NCBI GenBank assembly: GCA_003640385.1
Contig: RCAB01000057.1
Location: 124,001-188,000 of the forward strand
Source of the DNA: Setaria digitata
Lineage: Eukaryota; Nematoda; Chromadorea; Rhabditida; Setariidae
Direction: 5' to 3'
DNA: 64,000 nucleotides
Shown here piece by piece: positions 1-12,955 of the stretch. The translations under genes and the position numbers were made by a program. Position 1 is the stretch's first letter, and every line of letters begins with the position of its first letter. The notes under the pieces are model-generated. The model ran no database searches. It saw nothing but the letters and a program-made list of their open reading frames with translations, and was not told the origin of the DNA.

Positions 1-877
1 CTTACTATTATAATTATAATTTCTATTATTATTATTATTGTAATTGCTAAAATAAGGAAGGCTTCTTCTGTAATTTATTTTTTTAATAATAAAAAAGATT
101 TCTTCTCTCTCATTGCTCTCCAAGAATGTAATTCATTTCACTTTTATTTTTGTTTTTTGAATTTTTATGATTTTTATTCCGTAAACTGATCAATTTTTGC
201 ACCTAATACCCCTTATCTATAAAACTAGTTTAAGCAGTAGCTAATGGAATATGTACTTAAGCTGATTGCTCTTTATCTGACAAGATGTCAAAAATAAATG
301 AATGCCTTTTTTTGCAGATTTTTAAATCATCTTTTTTTTATTTTTCTAATTCATTTTTTGTTTTCGTCTCTGAGAGGTAGATTATGAGAATTTTAGCTAA
401 TTTCCTGCTTTTTTTCCGGTAACAGAAAAAAAACAAGATTAAAATACTTTTCTTCCACTTATTATCTTTCAGTCGTTTTCGTAGGCGAAAAAAGTACAAC
501 GAAGGAATCAATGAAAAACGAATAAATAATTATCATAAAAGACTTATATTAAAAAATCATAATAAGACACTTCTTTAATAGTACAATTTTTCGCTTTCTT
601 TTTTGTCTGAAAATGAAAAATATGAGGATAAAAAATAAAATTTTAAAAGTTACTCAAACAAGTGTTTTTTTTTTTTTGGATATTATCAATGGGATGGATT
701 CATAAGGTCTTTCGTAGTTGAAAAGAAAGAAAAAAGAGAGGCTGTTTAGATGAGAATAAAAAAATGTTGAAAGCGAAGGAAAGAGGATGTTGAAAGCACC
801 TTCGAATGATATAAAGGCTGAGCAAGTCGAGAGTGAACGAGAAAGAGAAAAGAAGTGAAATTCTCGAGAAGGCTTAC

Positions 878-980
878 AGCTCTCAGCGTCCCACCTCCAT
901 CGTTCCAATTGCTCATTCGGGAATGTCACCACGTTTCCTCGCCTTCGGTACAGCGAAGTAATTTCAAACTTTACAGACAT
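878..980 (-). CDS. Possible first coding exon of a leftward gene (doubtful)
   Basis: Reading leftward from ATG at 980, about 34 codons begin MSVKFEITSLYRRRGNVV and end ...WRWDAES before a good donor (CT|GTAAGC, with GT at 877-876). Base composition is clearly richer in G+C than the flanks, and the encoded stretch is polar and mixed, unlike the Phe/Ser/Ile-rich junk ORFs around it. Past the donor the open frame becomes low-complexity (poly-Ser/Phe), as expected of intron read-through. I see no convincing second exon between 1 and 877; if this is real the rest of the gene lies in a long intron or outside the window. I recognise no family. Confidence 0.22.
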
Positions 981-3900
981 TTCAGTAAATGATTTTATCT
1001 CTGAACTTACTCTCCAGCAGAATGTTAATAAATCTCGACTGTCATCTCGCTAACAGAGGGTAACAATTGCAAGGAGTCTTTCTTGCGATTGCAAACACGT
1101 TTATTTTAGAGTCCATTTCAACGATCATGTAAACTATTAAGTCGATCGTAAAGCTTTCTTATTTTGCGCTATAAATAAACTGAATAATTTCATTTCCAAA
1201 TGCAACAATGGATTCATTTTAATTGTCAACCGGAACTACTCTGAAAGTATCAAAAACAGAAATAACATGCAGAGTCACCACGTATATCACGTTTGACCTT
1301 TTATTCTTCCTAGATATAGTATATAATTTGCTTTTATATAAAATTTAAAAGCGCCAATTATTTTTGTTGAATATTGGAAAATTACGAGTGCAAACGAATC
1401 ACATCATCAAAAATAATAATTATGATGAAGAAATGTGAAAGCAGAAGGGAAAAAATTATAGAAATATCTGGAGTACTTCAGGAATAGAGAATATGCAACT
1501 AATAAATGACATCACTATAAAAATAATAGTTTCGAAATAAAATTAATTATTTTACTTCACAGCTACCAAATTTTCTTCGCCAAAGCAAATCACCAAATGA
1601 GAAACAAAGAAGTGGAATCAGTAACTCACTATGAGATAATGATAATGATAAGGTAAAGCATAATTACCTGATAATGGCCAAAAGTAAATAGTCAGTGAGT
1701 GAAGTCATTCATAACATTTAGAAAATGTTATTGCCATTAATAAAAAGACATATTTAAAAAAAAAAAAAATTTGGGGAAAATAGTTCTCGTCCAACAATTT
1801 TGAGGGATCACTTAACTGGATTAATTAAGTATTCTTTGTTTTCAGTTTCAAGTAAAAACTTCTTTAAATAATTATTGCTGCGCATATTTTTTCCAAAATT
1901 AATATTTAATCGTTCAAATTTCGTAATTTCAATTTATTTGGGAAAAATTTAAGTAGAAGTTTAAAGTAGCACAGCATATAACGATTTAAGTTTAGCTATC
2001 AAAGAAATAGGTTTTTTTCATGTAACGTCAAAAAACATTCAATTCAAATTTTGATGATTTTTTTTTCTTCGCATGTTTCTTTGGCGCTCTTTTCAAAAAA
2101 TAATTTCCTTCTTGGAATGCTTTCATTTCATTTTCTTAGGCATACTCATCTAGTAAATTAGTGGACGGAGATGATCTCAACTGGCAAATAAAAAAATCTA
2201 ATAGATATTGGACTGGAAAAAGTGATACTGAATACTACCTGGACAGTTTTTGGGTATCTCTCTGCTGCTGAATGTGTGGGATCGGAAAAGGGTCAGAGGA
2301 GAAACCAACTTTTTAAAACTGACAACCTTGGAACATGATGAAATAGAAAATGATGACAGAAATGGTCTCACATTTCAACTTAAAATTTTAAATGAATGAA
2401 AGAAAGGAATTTTTTCCTTTCATCTGCAATTTTGCATAAAATTATCTTTTCCTTTTTACACGAGAACAAAGAGTAGTGGTAATTAAAAAAATGTTACATA
2501 CTTCAATCATACAATGAAAATAATCCTTCACCTTTTCATCCTACTACCTGTCCCGTTTTCCATAAACTTTTCAGGGAATATTTTTGTGATGCACACTCTT
2601 AACTATTAGCTGACAAGTACTTCATCTCTTCGTCTCCCTCTTGTAAATCTCGAGAGCCTACCAATGCCCAAACTTAAACCACTAAACCCACGTTCCAAAC
2701 GTCACCACCCACACCCAAAAGCTTCCAACTACGCTTCCCCTACTGCTTCATTGAAGAGGAAGAAACGTCAATATGTGACGGGAAATGTTGTCAGATATTC
2801 CGAGAAAATAATTTGGAAATAGAAACAAACTGACAATTTCTGCTCGCTTAAAAAAAATTAAAGCGATTGCTTTTTCTCTCGATAAATAGAAACATAAATG
2901 CCTATTATGAAAGACAAGTTGCATCACTTATAAGATTGTTTAATGGAGCTATAAGGAAGAAGAAATGCAGAGTAATCGTTAAGGCTCAACAATTTAAAAT
3001 TACAAAACTTAAATTCATTGTTGAAAATGATGCAAAGTGATGTGACACCGATAATTGTTAGAAAATTATGAATACAATCAACTATTTTTCAAATCAATAA
3101 ATTCCAATTCCATTTTACGTCCTTTTTCTTAAAAAAAAAATGAGCAATTTTTAAGCGATCAATATGAGCCTTATTGATTCATACGACTTGCATTAAAAGT
3201 GACAAATTTCTGCTTAATATTAGAAAAAGAAAAAATTTTATAATTGATGATTAAAACAGCAAGGATCGTGCACTAAATAGCTGAGATTATTCATTAAATT
3301 TCACTAATTGCTCATTATCTGTCAGGATATTTTCAAGGCTCAATTGTATAAATATCTTCGTCAAGAGCAGAAATAATTTTTTTCTCCTTATATTTACGAC
3401 CATCAAAAAAATGAAAAAAAAGTAATTCAAAACAAAGACGAAAGTTTGACTTATAGACTTTTTTATTTAACAAAAGAGCAATGCTTTAGTGATGAATATT
3501 TTAAATCAACATGAACCTTTTTTCCATATGGAAATCGTATACGTAGGGAAAAGTAAGTTAAGATGAGATGATCATATTAATTCAATATGTATATTTTGAT
3601 AAACCGAATTTACTATGCACGAAATAGAATGAATTTCCGGATTAAATGGCCGAAATAAAAATCTCAAAATCGTTTAAATAATGTAAAAACTCATTCGAAA
3701 AAGGAATAATTGGTGATATGCGCATTAAAACCTATGTCCAAGACTAAAAAAAATAAATAATTGAGAGCCCTAAAATCTCATTTCATTTTAATAAACAATA
3801 ATTAGTGTTTATTTTTACCGCGGATACTGGAAAATCGAGAATAGGGCGGCAATCCGAGATCGTCCAATTCCATCTTCCTGTTTAATTCCTTAAATGAAAA

Positions 3901-6900
3901 GAAGATATGGTTAATTTTTATTAATCTTCTCCTTCATCGAGAGTAAAAAAAGAAAAAAAGCAATGCATTTCAAATACGCGACCTTTAAGTAACGAAATAA
4001 AATAATTACGAATATTTCGTACTAGAAAAATGAAATAATCGGATTTCGTTCACATTTTAAAAAAATAAAATATCAAATCAGACAGTGATAAATGCAACAG
4101 TAGCTACTCTTTTAACTGTTAAATTAAGAGAATTGGACATTAAAAATTTTTAAAAACAATAAAAGTAATGTAAAAATAGTGAATAAAATGATGATAATAA
4201 CATGCAAAATAGTTATATTTTATTCTTCCTAATTTTTGTCTAAATAAAAAAGAAAAATCTCCTAAGCTAGTAGGACAATTGGAAATCGAATTTATCTGAA
4301 ATTATCAATTAATTTCTTTGGCTTAATCAAATTCAACTCTGTGAGCAAAAAGGCACTGGAACGTAAAATCTGATGCAAATGGCACCAAGAAGTGTTAATT
4401 TGAGGAAAAATATAAAATAAGTCAATTAACTTCTCTCACAGTGATAGATATAAATGAAGCAATATGCTATGAGTGCTAAATTTGAACAATTAAGCAAAAT
4501 AATATGTTACTTCGACAGGTTCACTGAACTATCTATTTTCCTTTGTTCTCTCTCTATGTTGCAGCTGTTGCATATTAAAAGAGATTTTTCTTTTTTTTGA
4601 ATTCTAGAAAAAGTTCTTTCCACGAATTCAGCAAAATTCAAATTGCACTGATGAAGAAAAACACTTCGATCAATGAATTATCTTCGAGGAAATCGTCCAG
4701 AAATGATAAAACAGATGAACAGTTTCTAAAGGCCTCTTTCACAGTTAAAGAAGAGCAATTTTTGTAAAAATTCACCTAAACAATCTTCAAGATATGACCA
4801 TCAATAAGATAATTAATTAAAAGAGAGAGGGTAGCCTGCAAGACCTGAGCTTCTAAACTGTCGGTGTAATAAATCCAAGAAAAAAAATGAATAATATAGC
4901 ATCAGTGACAGTGCAATATGAAAAGTGCATTAATGGATTCAATTTATCAAGAAACATTTCAGAAAGGAAAAAAAGAACGCGGGAACCTAGAACTTGAGAA
5001 CTTCAAGAGATTAAAAAATCAGAAATCGAAACAATTTCTAAAAAATTGCCAAGTTGGAACAAAAAAAAGTCAGCAATGAAGGCAAAAGAAAGAATTAACA
5101 AAATTAGAAGCAAACGAAAAATTTTTGAAGAAAGTTATAGAATTAAAAGGCAAAAGAAATTAATGAAGTAAACATAAAAAATAATATTTTACTATAACAA
5201 AATGAAGAGATTGAGACGAAACAAATCATTTCATCCATTCATTCGTTGCGGTTGTGAAGTTTGCAAGAAAAATATAACAAATGTCGGCAATCAAACACCC
5301 CCAAGAAAAAAAAGAGAGAAAAAAGTTGTGGAATTTTCGCCACAAAAATTCGTTGTGACCTTCAAAGAAAGTCAATGATTTTAATTCATTCTGTAATTTA
5401 CCAAAGAAAAAAAGATAAGGCATAAAAACTACATTTCTTTATTCGGATATTTTTTATATTTGTAGAATTATTTTTACAATAAAGTTAACCTAGAACTGAA
5501 ATTCTTATTTGATTATTGTTAAAATTTATCTAAAATATTCGCATCAAAAAATGATTTCTGGGTTTTATCTTTTAGGCAATTAAATTTTTACTTTATTAAA
5601 GCTAGAAAAGTTCCGCCCTGTATAAACCAATGGCTAAAACAAAATGATTTTAAAATCTATTAAAACTAAACACATCCTGCGATTATATAAGAAAAATTAT
5701 GACTAAGTATTGCCCACAGTTAATTGTTAATGATAGTTTCTCTTATTTATTGTTTTATTAAAAATTATTTTTAATAGGAATTGAAATTACCAATGAAGCG
5801 TTACACACCTGCCCATTTTGCAGCAGGTGAAAAGTAACGTGTCAAACTTCTGCTAAAAACTCAGCAGTGATTCATATAATTTGATAGGATCATTCTGTCA
5901 GTACAGTAAATAGTGTGAATATTTTTCCCATTTCAATGATTTCAGAGTATTTTTTTATAACAAATATTATTTTGAGTACAAAAGACTTTACTTTGTGACT
6001 TAATGAATTACTGCAGAAGGTGAGATACAGGTCTGAAGGATTACTAGTATGGAAGTAAGGGACGAAACTGGAGGAGGAATTTGATCGGATGAACGGATGA
6101 TGTTTATTAATTTCATTTCTACTTTACAAAGAAAAAAAGATTTCTCGATTAAATCTTTTTCCGAAAAATAAACTCTTGAACTGCTGACCACGCATCCGTA
6201 ATACAAGCAGTAGGTTAAGAGCAATAAGTTAAATTAGACAATTCAAAGTAAAAGTTCCTTTTTGCTAAATCAACAAACTATTGCCATTCAAGTCATTATT
6301 CACTTATTAAATCCCTCAAGACTGGTGATTACATATTAGTTTAACAAAGCAAACAAAGAAAAAACTTGAAAATTTTTGAACAATGAAAAAAAGAGAGGCG
6401 GAAAGAATTTTTTTAAATTTCTTCCGTGCTTAAACTTTCAAATTTTTTTCACCAATTTTTTCTAATATAAAAAAAATATTTGATGGAAATTCTTCCTTCG
6501 GTTATTTCTTTTTTTTCAGTTGTTGTAAATGCATTAAACAACCGTATGCAAATGATACATAATTGGATTTCTACGACTTTCAGAGTGAAATTGGAAATGA
6601 CTGACCTTTTTCATTGTACAAAATTTAAATTTCATCAAAATTTTTCTTATCAATTTGCCATTTTTTCTTTCTTTTTTATCATTTATCATTTTTTTTAATC
6701 AAACCATGCATAGTTCATAATTGTTAGACAAGAATGTAAATTTGCTAAAGATGATAGTAACTAAATGGAAGATTTTTTTTCAAATAGGAAGTTGGTAAAT
6801 CAGAGGTTCAAATATTCTGATTTTTTTTGATGCAAGAAAGGAATGATTATAAGAATTATTCATGTATTGTTCACATAATTAACACACATTTACAATAGAT

Positions 6901-9859
6901 CGATTACATATATTCAATGAATAATTAGTAGGATAGTTGAATGTACTAATAGATCTGTTTTCTAAAACAATTCGATTTCAAAACTTGCTCTTTGCAGTTT
7001 AAATGAATAGTGATATGACGGTAAAAATAGATTTGAAGAAGTTTTGATTCAAAAGTCGAGAAATGAGCTAATGATTAATAACAGTTTGAAGAACCAACCG
7101 GTGGCTCTACGTGGTAACATGGCCTGCAATTAACCGTGATCATATTTCACTGGTATGATCATCTGCGACAGAAATGATGACTGATGATTGTGAGAATGAT
7201 GATAAGGGGAATGCTGATAAGGAAATAATATAATAATAATGAAATAGAGAGAAAAGATGCTGTTAAGGACGGAAAGGTTGATATCAAATAATAATGATAT
7301 TTGTTTGGAAAAAAAGAAAAGAAAATCGTGATTTTTCCGAAAAAATAACACGCGATTTTGCTTCCAAAGAATGCATCAAATAGTGAAATCGAGGTCAATA
7401 AATAACCGAATGAATCAATTCATTTCAAATGTGTGAATTAAATATTAAAATTATAACTCAGTTGAATGTATCCAACGAAATGCAAAAATACAAGTATTTT
7501 AAACATAAACGAGAAGGATCAAATTGTGGCCAGTAAAAATGTATCAGAATCTTTGTTTCGAAGGATTAACAATGATTGGAAAATCAATAGCACACTAAAA
7601 ATCAACGATAGACCTTTTGAGGTCAATTATCCCTAATCTGTTAGCATTGTAAGATGAATGACAGGTCACTAATCTGAAATTTAATTTGTTAATTGCAGAA
7701 CGAAATTTGAATTCTTAATCAGTGAAGGATAAGCAGACGAATGCATCGTATTTTTAGGTAATAGCAATACATTTGTGAGGAAATGGAACATATTAAAGTA
7801 ATGTTTCATTTGCATATTTTCAGCTGATCAGAGCATTCTTTTCGCTTCTTCCTCCAACATGCAATTAAATTATCACATCATTAAGAGCACGCCAAAAGGT
7901 TAAAGGTTGTTGGCATCTGTAAAACTGACATTTTTGTATATGTTAAACTATGCCACCTTCTGATTTATTTACATTATTGAAAGTTTCATACAATTTTCCC
8001 AACTTTGTCACAGTCATTGTTCTGTGATCTTGCCGGAAAGAATTGTCACTAAATTTAAGTCGCAAAAAAAGACAAATGAAAAAGAAATGCTATCAACGGT
8101 TATCGATACAAAACAGAATTGATATATTTTAAACCTTCACGTGCAAATGTTCGTTTTTCACGTTCTCCAATGTTTCGCACTGAAATATTTTCAGTCGATT
8201 TTCACGTTTCTTACAATTTTACACGAAACTAAAAACAAACAAGTCAATTCCTTGTTTAGAATAAGTCCCGAAGATCGCGAGAACCATTCATTTTGCTATG
8301 CATATTTCCCCCATGGGGGAAGCTAAACTGTATGAACGAGCTGAAAAAGTCTTCCTTTTCATTCAGAAAATGTGAAAATAGAAAAGATTGAAACAGAAGC
8401 TAAATGAAATTTGAAATTAAAAAAAGTTTAGCTTACAAATCATTACACTTTTTGCAACACAACCACCAAATCAACTTTTGCTTTCACTAGAACAATTCAG
8501 AAATGCTAACAACAAACAGAAACAGAATGAAATGAAACAATCCTCATTACAGCATTTTCGTCTTTTCTTCCCTTCTCTCTAAACTGAGCCGAAATATCAC
8601 AGACATCTTGCGGCTCATATCACAAACGGATCACAATGATAAAATTAATGGAAATTAAGATATTCGAATTCGATCACCAACGATACATGATATTGTTGTC
8701 ATTAAATGGACAGGATGATATGATATGACAGAAATCACAAATAAACCTCGCACTAAGACTGATTGGAAGAAATGTGTACCACTCTACCAAATTGTGCACA
8801 GTTTCTAATTCTAAACTGAATCGGTTTGGTGATTGAAATAAAGCAAATTACGGCAGAGTACTTCGGAAAAGGGCTAACAATGCTACAAATTTGTGTGTTT
8901 ATTTTCGTGAGAGTGATAAAATCTTTCATTTAGAAGTGAAAATTTGCCCGAACTGACAACAAAAATAACTTTTTAAAAAATAATAAAACATTGTTTGGAC
9001 ATAGGAAGAATTTAGGCTGGTCGACAAGAATAACTTTGCTCATCATCTTTTGAATGTAATACTGAAGCAGCGAACAAAACAAAGAATGAACGAAGTGAGA
9101 AATGTAATTTAAGATAGAAAATCTGACAGCGAAAAGAAAGAATTAATTTTGTTGAAGGCCAAAATTGAACTGAAAAAGAATTTGCTAAGTATAAAATTGT
9201 TTTGAAAAAATTTTATGGATGAATGAAAATTTGATTCATTGATTAAATTTCTCAACTTGAATAGGAATTACTAACCTTCTTGCTACTCTTTTTTCTTATC
9301 ATAGCATAAATGATGTTCTCAAAGAACCTCATTTAAAATTCTAAATTTCTGCAATATCGGAAATAAATGCTCAATATTCCGGTGCAGACAATTTTTTGAA
9401 AAAAGAATTGACAAAATCCGCGTCCGCAGCTTTCAAAATAAAAAGATTGCTATATTTGAATTAAAATTGCGCATGTCTTGATTAAATTCAAATTAAAAGT
9501 CTGTCTCAATTACATGTATCCATAAATATATTTCAATTAAATTTATATTTTCCTTGTCGCTGTATTTCTAAAGCAAAGTTGCTTAGTTTAAATGACTTTT
9601 CGTCCTCGGACAAATGTTTAAAATGAAATGAAAAAAAAATTATTTGCGGCGAAATTTGGTTCAATTTTTATAATTTTCTTTTCAGGGAAATATTTTTTTG
9701 TAAATGTTTTTCGCAATTTTAGCAGGGCATTTAATATTTTCTGTTGCTAAAATATTTCGAACAGATTTATTAATTTTTGAATTTCATTAAACTGCATAAT
9801 TTTCGAAAGAAACATATAGTTTTTTACTTTTTTTTAAAAAAAAAATAATTAATACAAAA
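981..9859. other. Gene-free AT-rich stretch
   Basis: I see no exon with family similarity here. All open frames over 60 codons are rich in Phe, Ile, Lys and Asn, as expected from random AT-rich DNA. Contents worth noting are the C-rich patch with a small ORF at 2664-2822 (listed separately) and a 16-bp perfect palindrome TTCCCCCATGGGGGAA at 8306-8321. Confidence 0.6.
2664..2822 (+). CDS. Small basic ORF in a C-rich patch (doubtful)
   Basis: A 52-codon ATG-to-TAG frame lies within about 2600-2790, a patch whose + strand is unusually rich in C. The peptide begins MPKLKPLNPRSKRHHPHPKA and is Lys/Arg/His/Pro-rich, with a KRKKR cluster near residue 33-37. No signal peptide, membrane segment or known domain is visible, and no splice partners are obvious. 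The composition could equally come from a regulatory or decayed repeat sequence. Function unknown; protein status is a guess. Confidence 0.15.
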   Translation: MPKLKPLNPRSKRHHPHPKASNYASPTASLKRKKRQYVTGNVVRYSEKIIWK

Positions 9860-10064
9860 TCTAAAGGACACTTTGACACTTCAATGAAAGTTTAGACCTT
9901 CTGTGACAATTAGTGATGAGTAAAGTTCTCGAAAACTTACACTATCTGTTTTGTTGGGATANTCTAAAGGACACTTTGACACTTCAATGAAAGTTTAGAC
10001 CTTCTGTGATAATTAGTGATGAGTAAAGTTCTCGAAAACTTACACTATCTGTTTTGTTGGGATA
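9860..10064 (+). repeat. 102-bp tandem duplicate split by one N
   Basis: Positions 9860-9961 and 9963-10064 are the same 102 bases with one difference (GTGACAATT versus GTGATAATT). A single undetermined base at 9962 separates them. Both copies begin TCTAAAGGACACTTTGACAC and end TTTTGTTGGGATA. A duplication meeting exactly at a one-base gap is the mark of two overlapping contig ends (or two alleles) joined without collapsing the overlap, rather than a biological tandem repeat. Confidence 0.9.
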
Positions 10065-12923
10065 ACAAGGAAGAATGTGGCCTAATCTTAGTCCACCGAT
10101 TTTATCACAGGCTAAATTGAACATCTGTGTTTAATATAGAGCTATGAAACGATTAAAGGTTATCTCAAAGCATCTTGAGATAACCTTTAACCTTTCCTTT
10201 TATCTAGTCACTCCCCCCTCCCCCTCAAATTTACAAAATAGACACTTTCTGGTGACATTTTTGAAAATCAGTTCTTTTGAATTAAAAACTTCTAATTCCA
10301 AAAATTTGGCAGAAGTTTGAAGGGAAAAATTGTATATTATAAGAAACTTGAATGATTTTGCGCCTAACTATTTCTTGCTTCAAATAATAAAAATAAGCTA
10401 ACTGAAAGATTACTCAGCTCACAAAAAGAAATGAATACGTATTATTGTCAATTATGAGATAAAATAGATTGGATAATAATCGAAAACGAATAAAATAAAA
10501 TTCGAAATATGAAATGAAGAGGAACTGCTCGTCTGTCATAAAGTTTGTGAAAGAGAAATATGAAGACCCGGAAAGCAGAATTAAAATATTATGATTTAAA
10601 CATTTGGAACTTTTGCGAAATAAAAACAATAAAGGCAAGTCTAATTTAACAAAATAATTTTCACAATACTACTACAGATTATAAACCAAAATTAGTGTTG
10701 AAAATTCAAATATCTGAAATTCTAGTGATATTGTTCAAAAAATGAATGAATAACTGAAGTATCAGCAATTTCACGAAAGATTTGCTACCATGGCGATAAA
10801 GTCTGTTATTGTGTTTTAAATTAACGCATGGCTTCTTTTTAAATTAATTACATTTGAAAGTTATAAACTGTATGAAATGAATCAATCGAAGGAATATGGA
10901 AAATATTACAATGAGCACAGAATGATTACATTCTCTTTCGCTCAGCGTTGCTGTTGAAGTATTTTGCCAATTAATTTAAGATAATTTGTAATTAAATTAA
11001 TTCATGTGTGATTTGCGGTGGCAGATTAATTTGGAAACAACTTTTTTTCATGTTCCTAATAGGATTAAATTTTGCATCGTTGGGAATTAGTAGTCATGCG
11101 GATTATGATTAAATTAAAATGAGTTAAAAAAGTTTCTCATTTAGGAAATAGCTGAGAGAAAATGGAACAAGGAAAAATATTTTCTACATATGGGCAAATG
11201 ACAAATAAAAATATCAAAATTGAAATTTAAAATTTATACGCTTCTACTTGGCAGCAATAAGTTTGAAAATCATTTATATAAGAAATCGATAATCGTTTTG
11301 TGATCATTTGTGATCAGCAATATTTTCAAATTAATAATCATGAATGGATTAAGATAACAATTACTCATTCACATTTTGTCCTTTTTCTTTCTTGTAAAAT
11401 GATACTGAGCGATGATACTAGAAATTTAAAAAATTGATAAACTTTACTGCTATGCGTGCAAAATAATTTTAATGATTATTTCAAATGTATGCAATGCAGT
11501 ATACTCTTATCTTAATAAAATAGCATAAATGATATGATAAATTAGTTCATTTGTTGACTAATGATTTCTATTTCTTATATAGCACAGGTATCATTTTTGG
11601 GTAAATTGATAAGAGGTGGCAAGAACATAATATGAAAATAATAAACAAACAATAGGTCGAGTAATTATTATTATTCAAATTAGTACTTCTGAAAAAAAAA
11701 AAAAAAATCAGATGGCATCGTTTGAGATTCAAATATTCATAAAATTAATTTGTAAAATTAATTTAGCATTTCAGCAAAAACCTTAATAACATACTTTCCT
11801 GTTTCACTGTTCAAGTGGCTTGTTTTTTAATTTTCATGCATGTGATAAAAATGATTAGTCGACACCATCACAGTGTGGATAATAAAAATGACAATCGCTT
11901 CGCCAATGTTTTTAATCGTAAATTCATCTCAAATAGTGCAATTGACAATCCATATCACTTGCATAAAATTCATTAGTCAACCATCATTTTATACTTTACG
12001 GTGGACGATAAATTCAACATTTTGAGTACCAAAATGGAAAAAAAAAAAAAAAAAAAAAAAATGGAAATTAAGTCCCAGAACCTAGCAGAATTGTTTTTCT
12101 AAATGCCATGCTGATGAATAATTCAACAAAATTTTCTATTAAACTACTAATCCTATTAAGGTTTCTTTAACTACACCTTATATTAACATCTGTGATGTAC
12201 CGAAGTAAAAAAAAAAAAAGAATGCAGAAATTTAGGTATCAAAAAATGTTGATAAACAAATAATCCAGTTTTAATCTAGAATAATTTCGATAAATGGAAG
12301 ACTAAAAGGAAAGGGAAAATAGGAAAAGTTAAAGACTATTAAAAGAAATAGTGAATGAAATTAGATTTTAAACAAAATTTATATGAATAATTCATGCAAA
12401 CCAACTTGGCTCCTACCTCATTATCCTGCCTTTTCTTGATTGTCAAAAAATTCATTTGTATTTTTTTAAATTATCACTGATAGAACGAATAAAGAAAAAA
12501 GTGAAGGAAGAAAAAAACGATTGAAAAGACTCATCGATTTTGTTAGCTCTTCACAGCAATTGGCTCATTTTAAAAGTGTTGGCTAAATATGACGTTGATA
12601 TTTGGCCTTAAAATGGCACTTGTTGTTCTGGCTAAGTGCAACTAACTCGCAACGCATGAAAAGCATCTGAATATTTGAAATTTGGAAAAGGCTTAGCAAT
12701 GGATCTGAGCCTGAAATGAACTTAGTGAATATGCTTGAATGCTTTTTTTGCCAAGTTTTGTCCCATTCTCAAACAAAGAAAAGGATAGGAAAAGTGTCTC
12801 ATTTTACCTTCTCTGTCCAATGATAAAGGTGAAAAGAAATACAGAGAAGAAATATCTTTTCTTCGAAATTCTTAAGCATTCCCAAAAAAACTTTCAATTT
12901 TTATTCAACAATAATTCAATTCA

Positions 12924-12955
<32 letters not shown>

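Noticed and set aside
12038..12061. A24 run considered as the tail of a retroposed gene copy
   Set aside because: No coding or repeat-like body precedes it and no flanking target duplication is visible.
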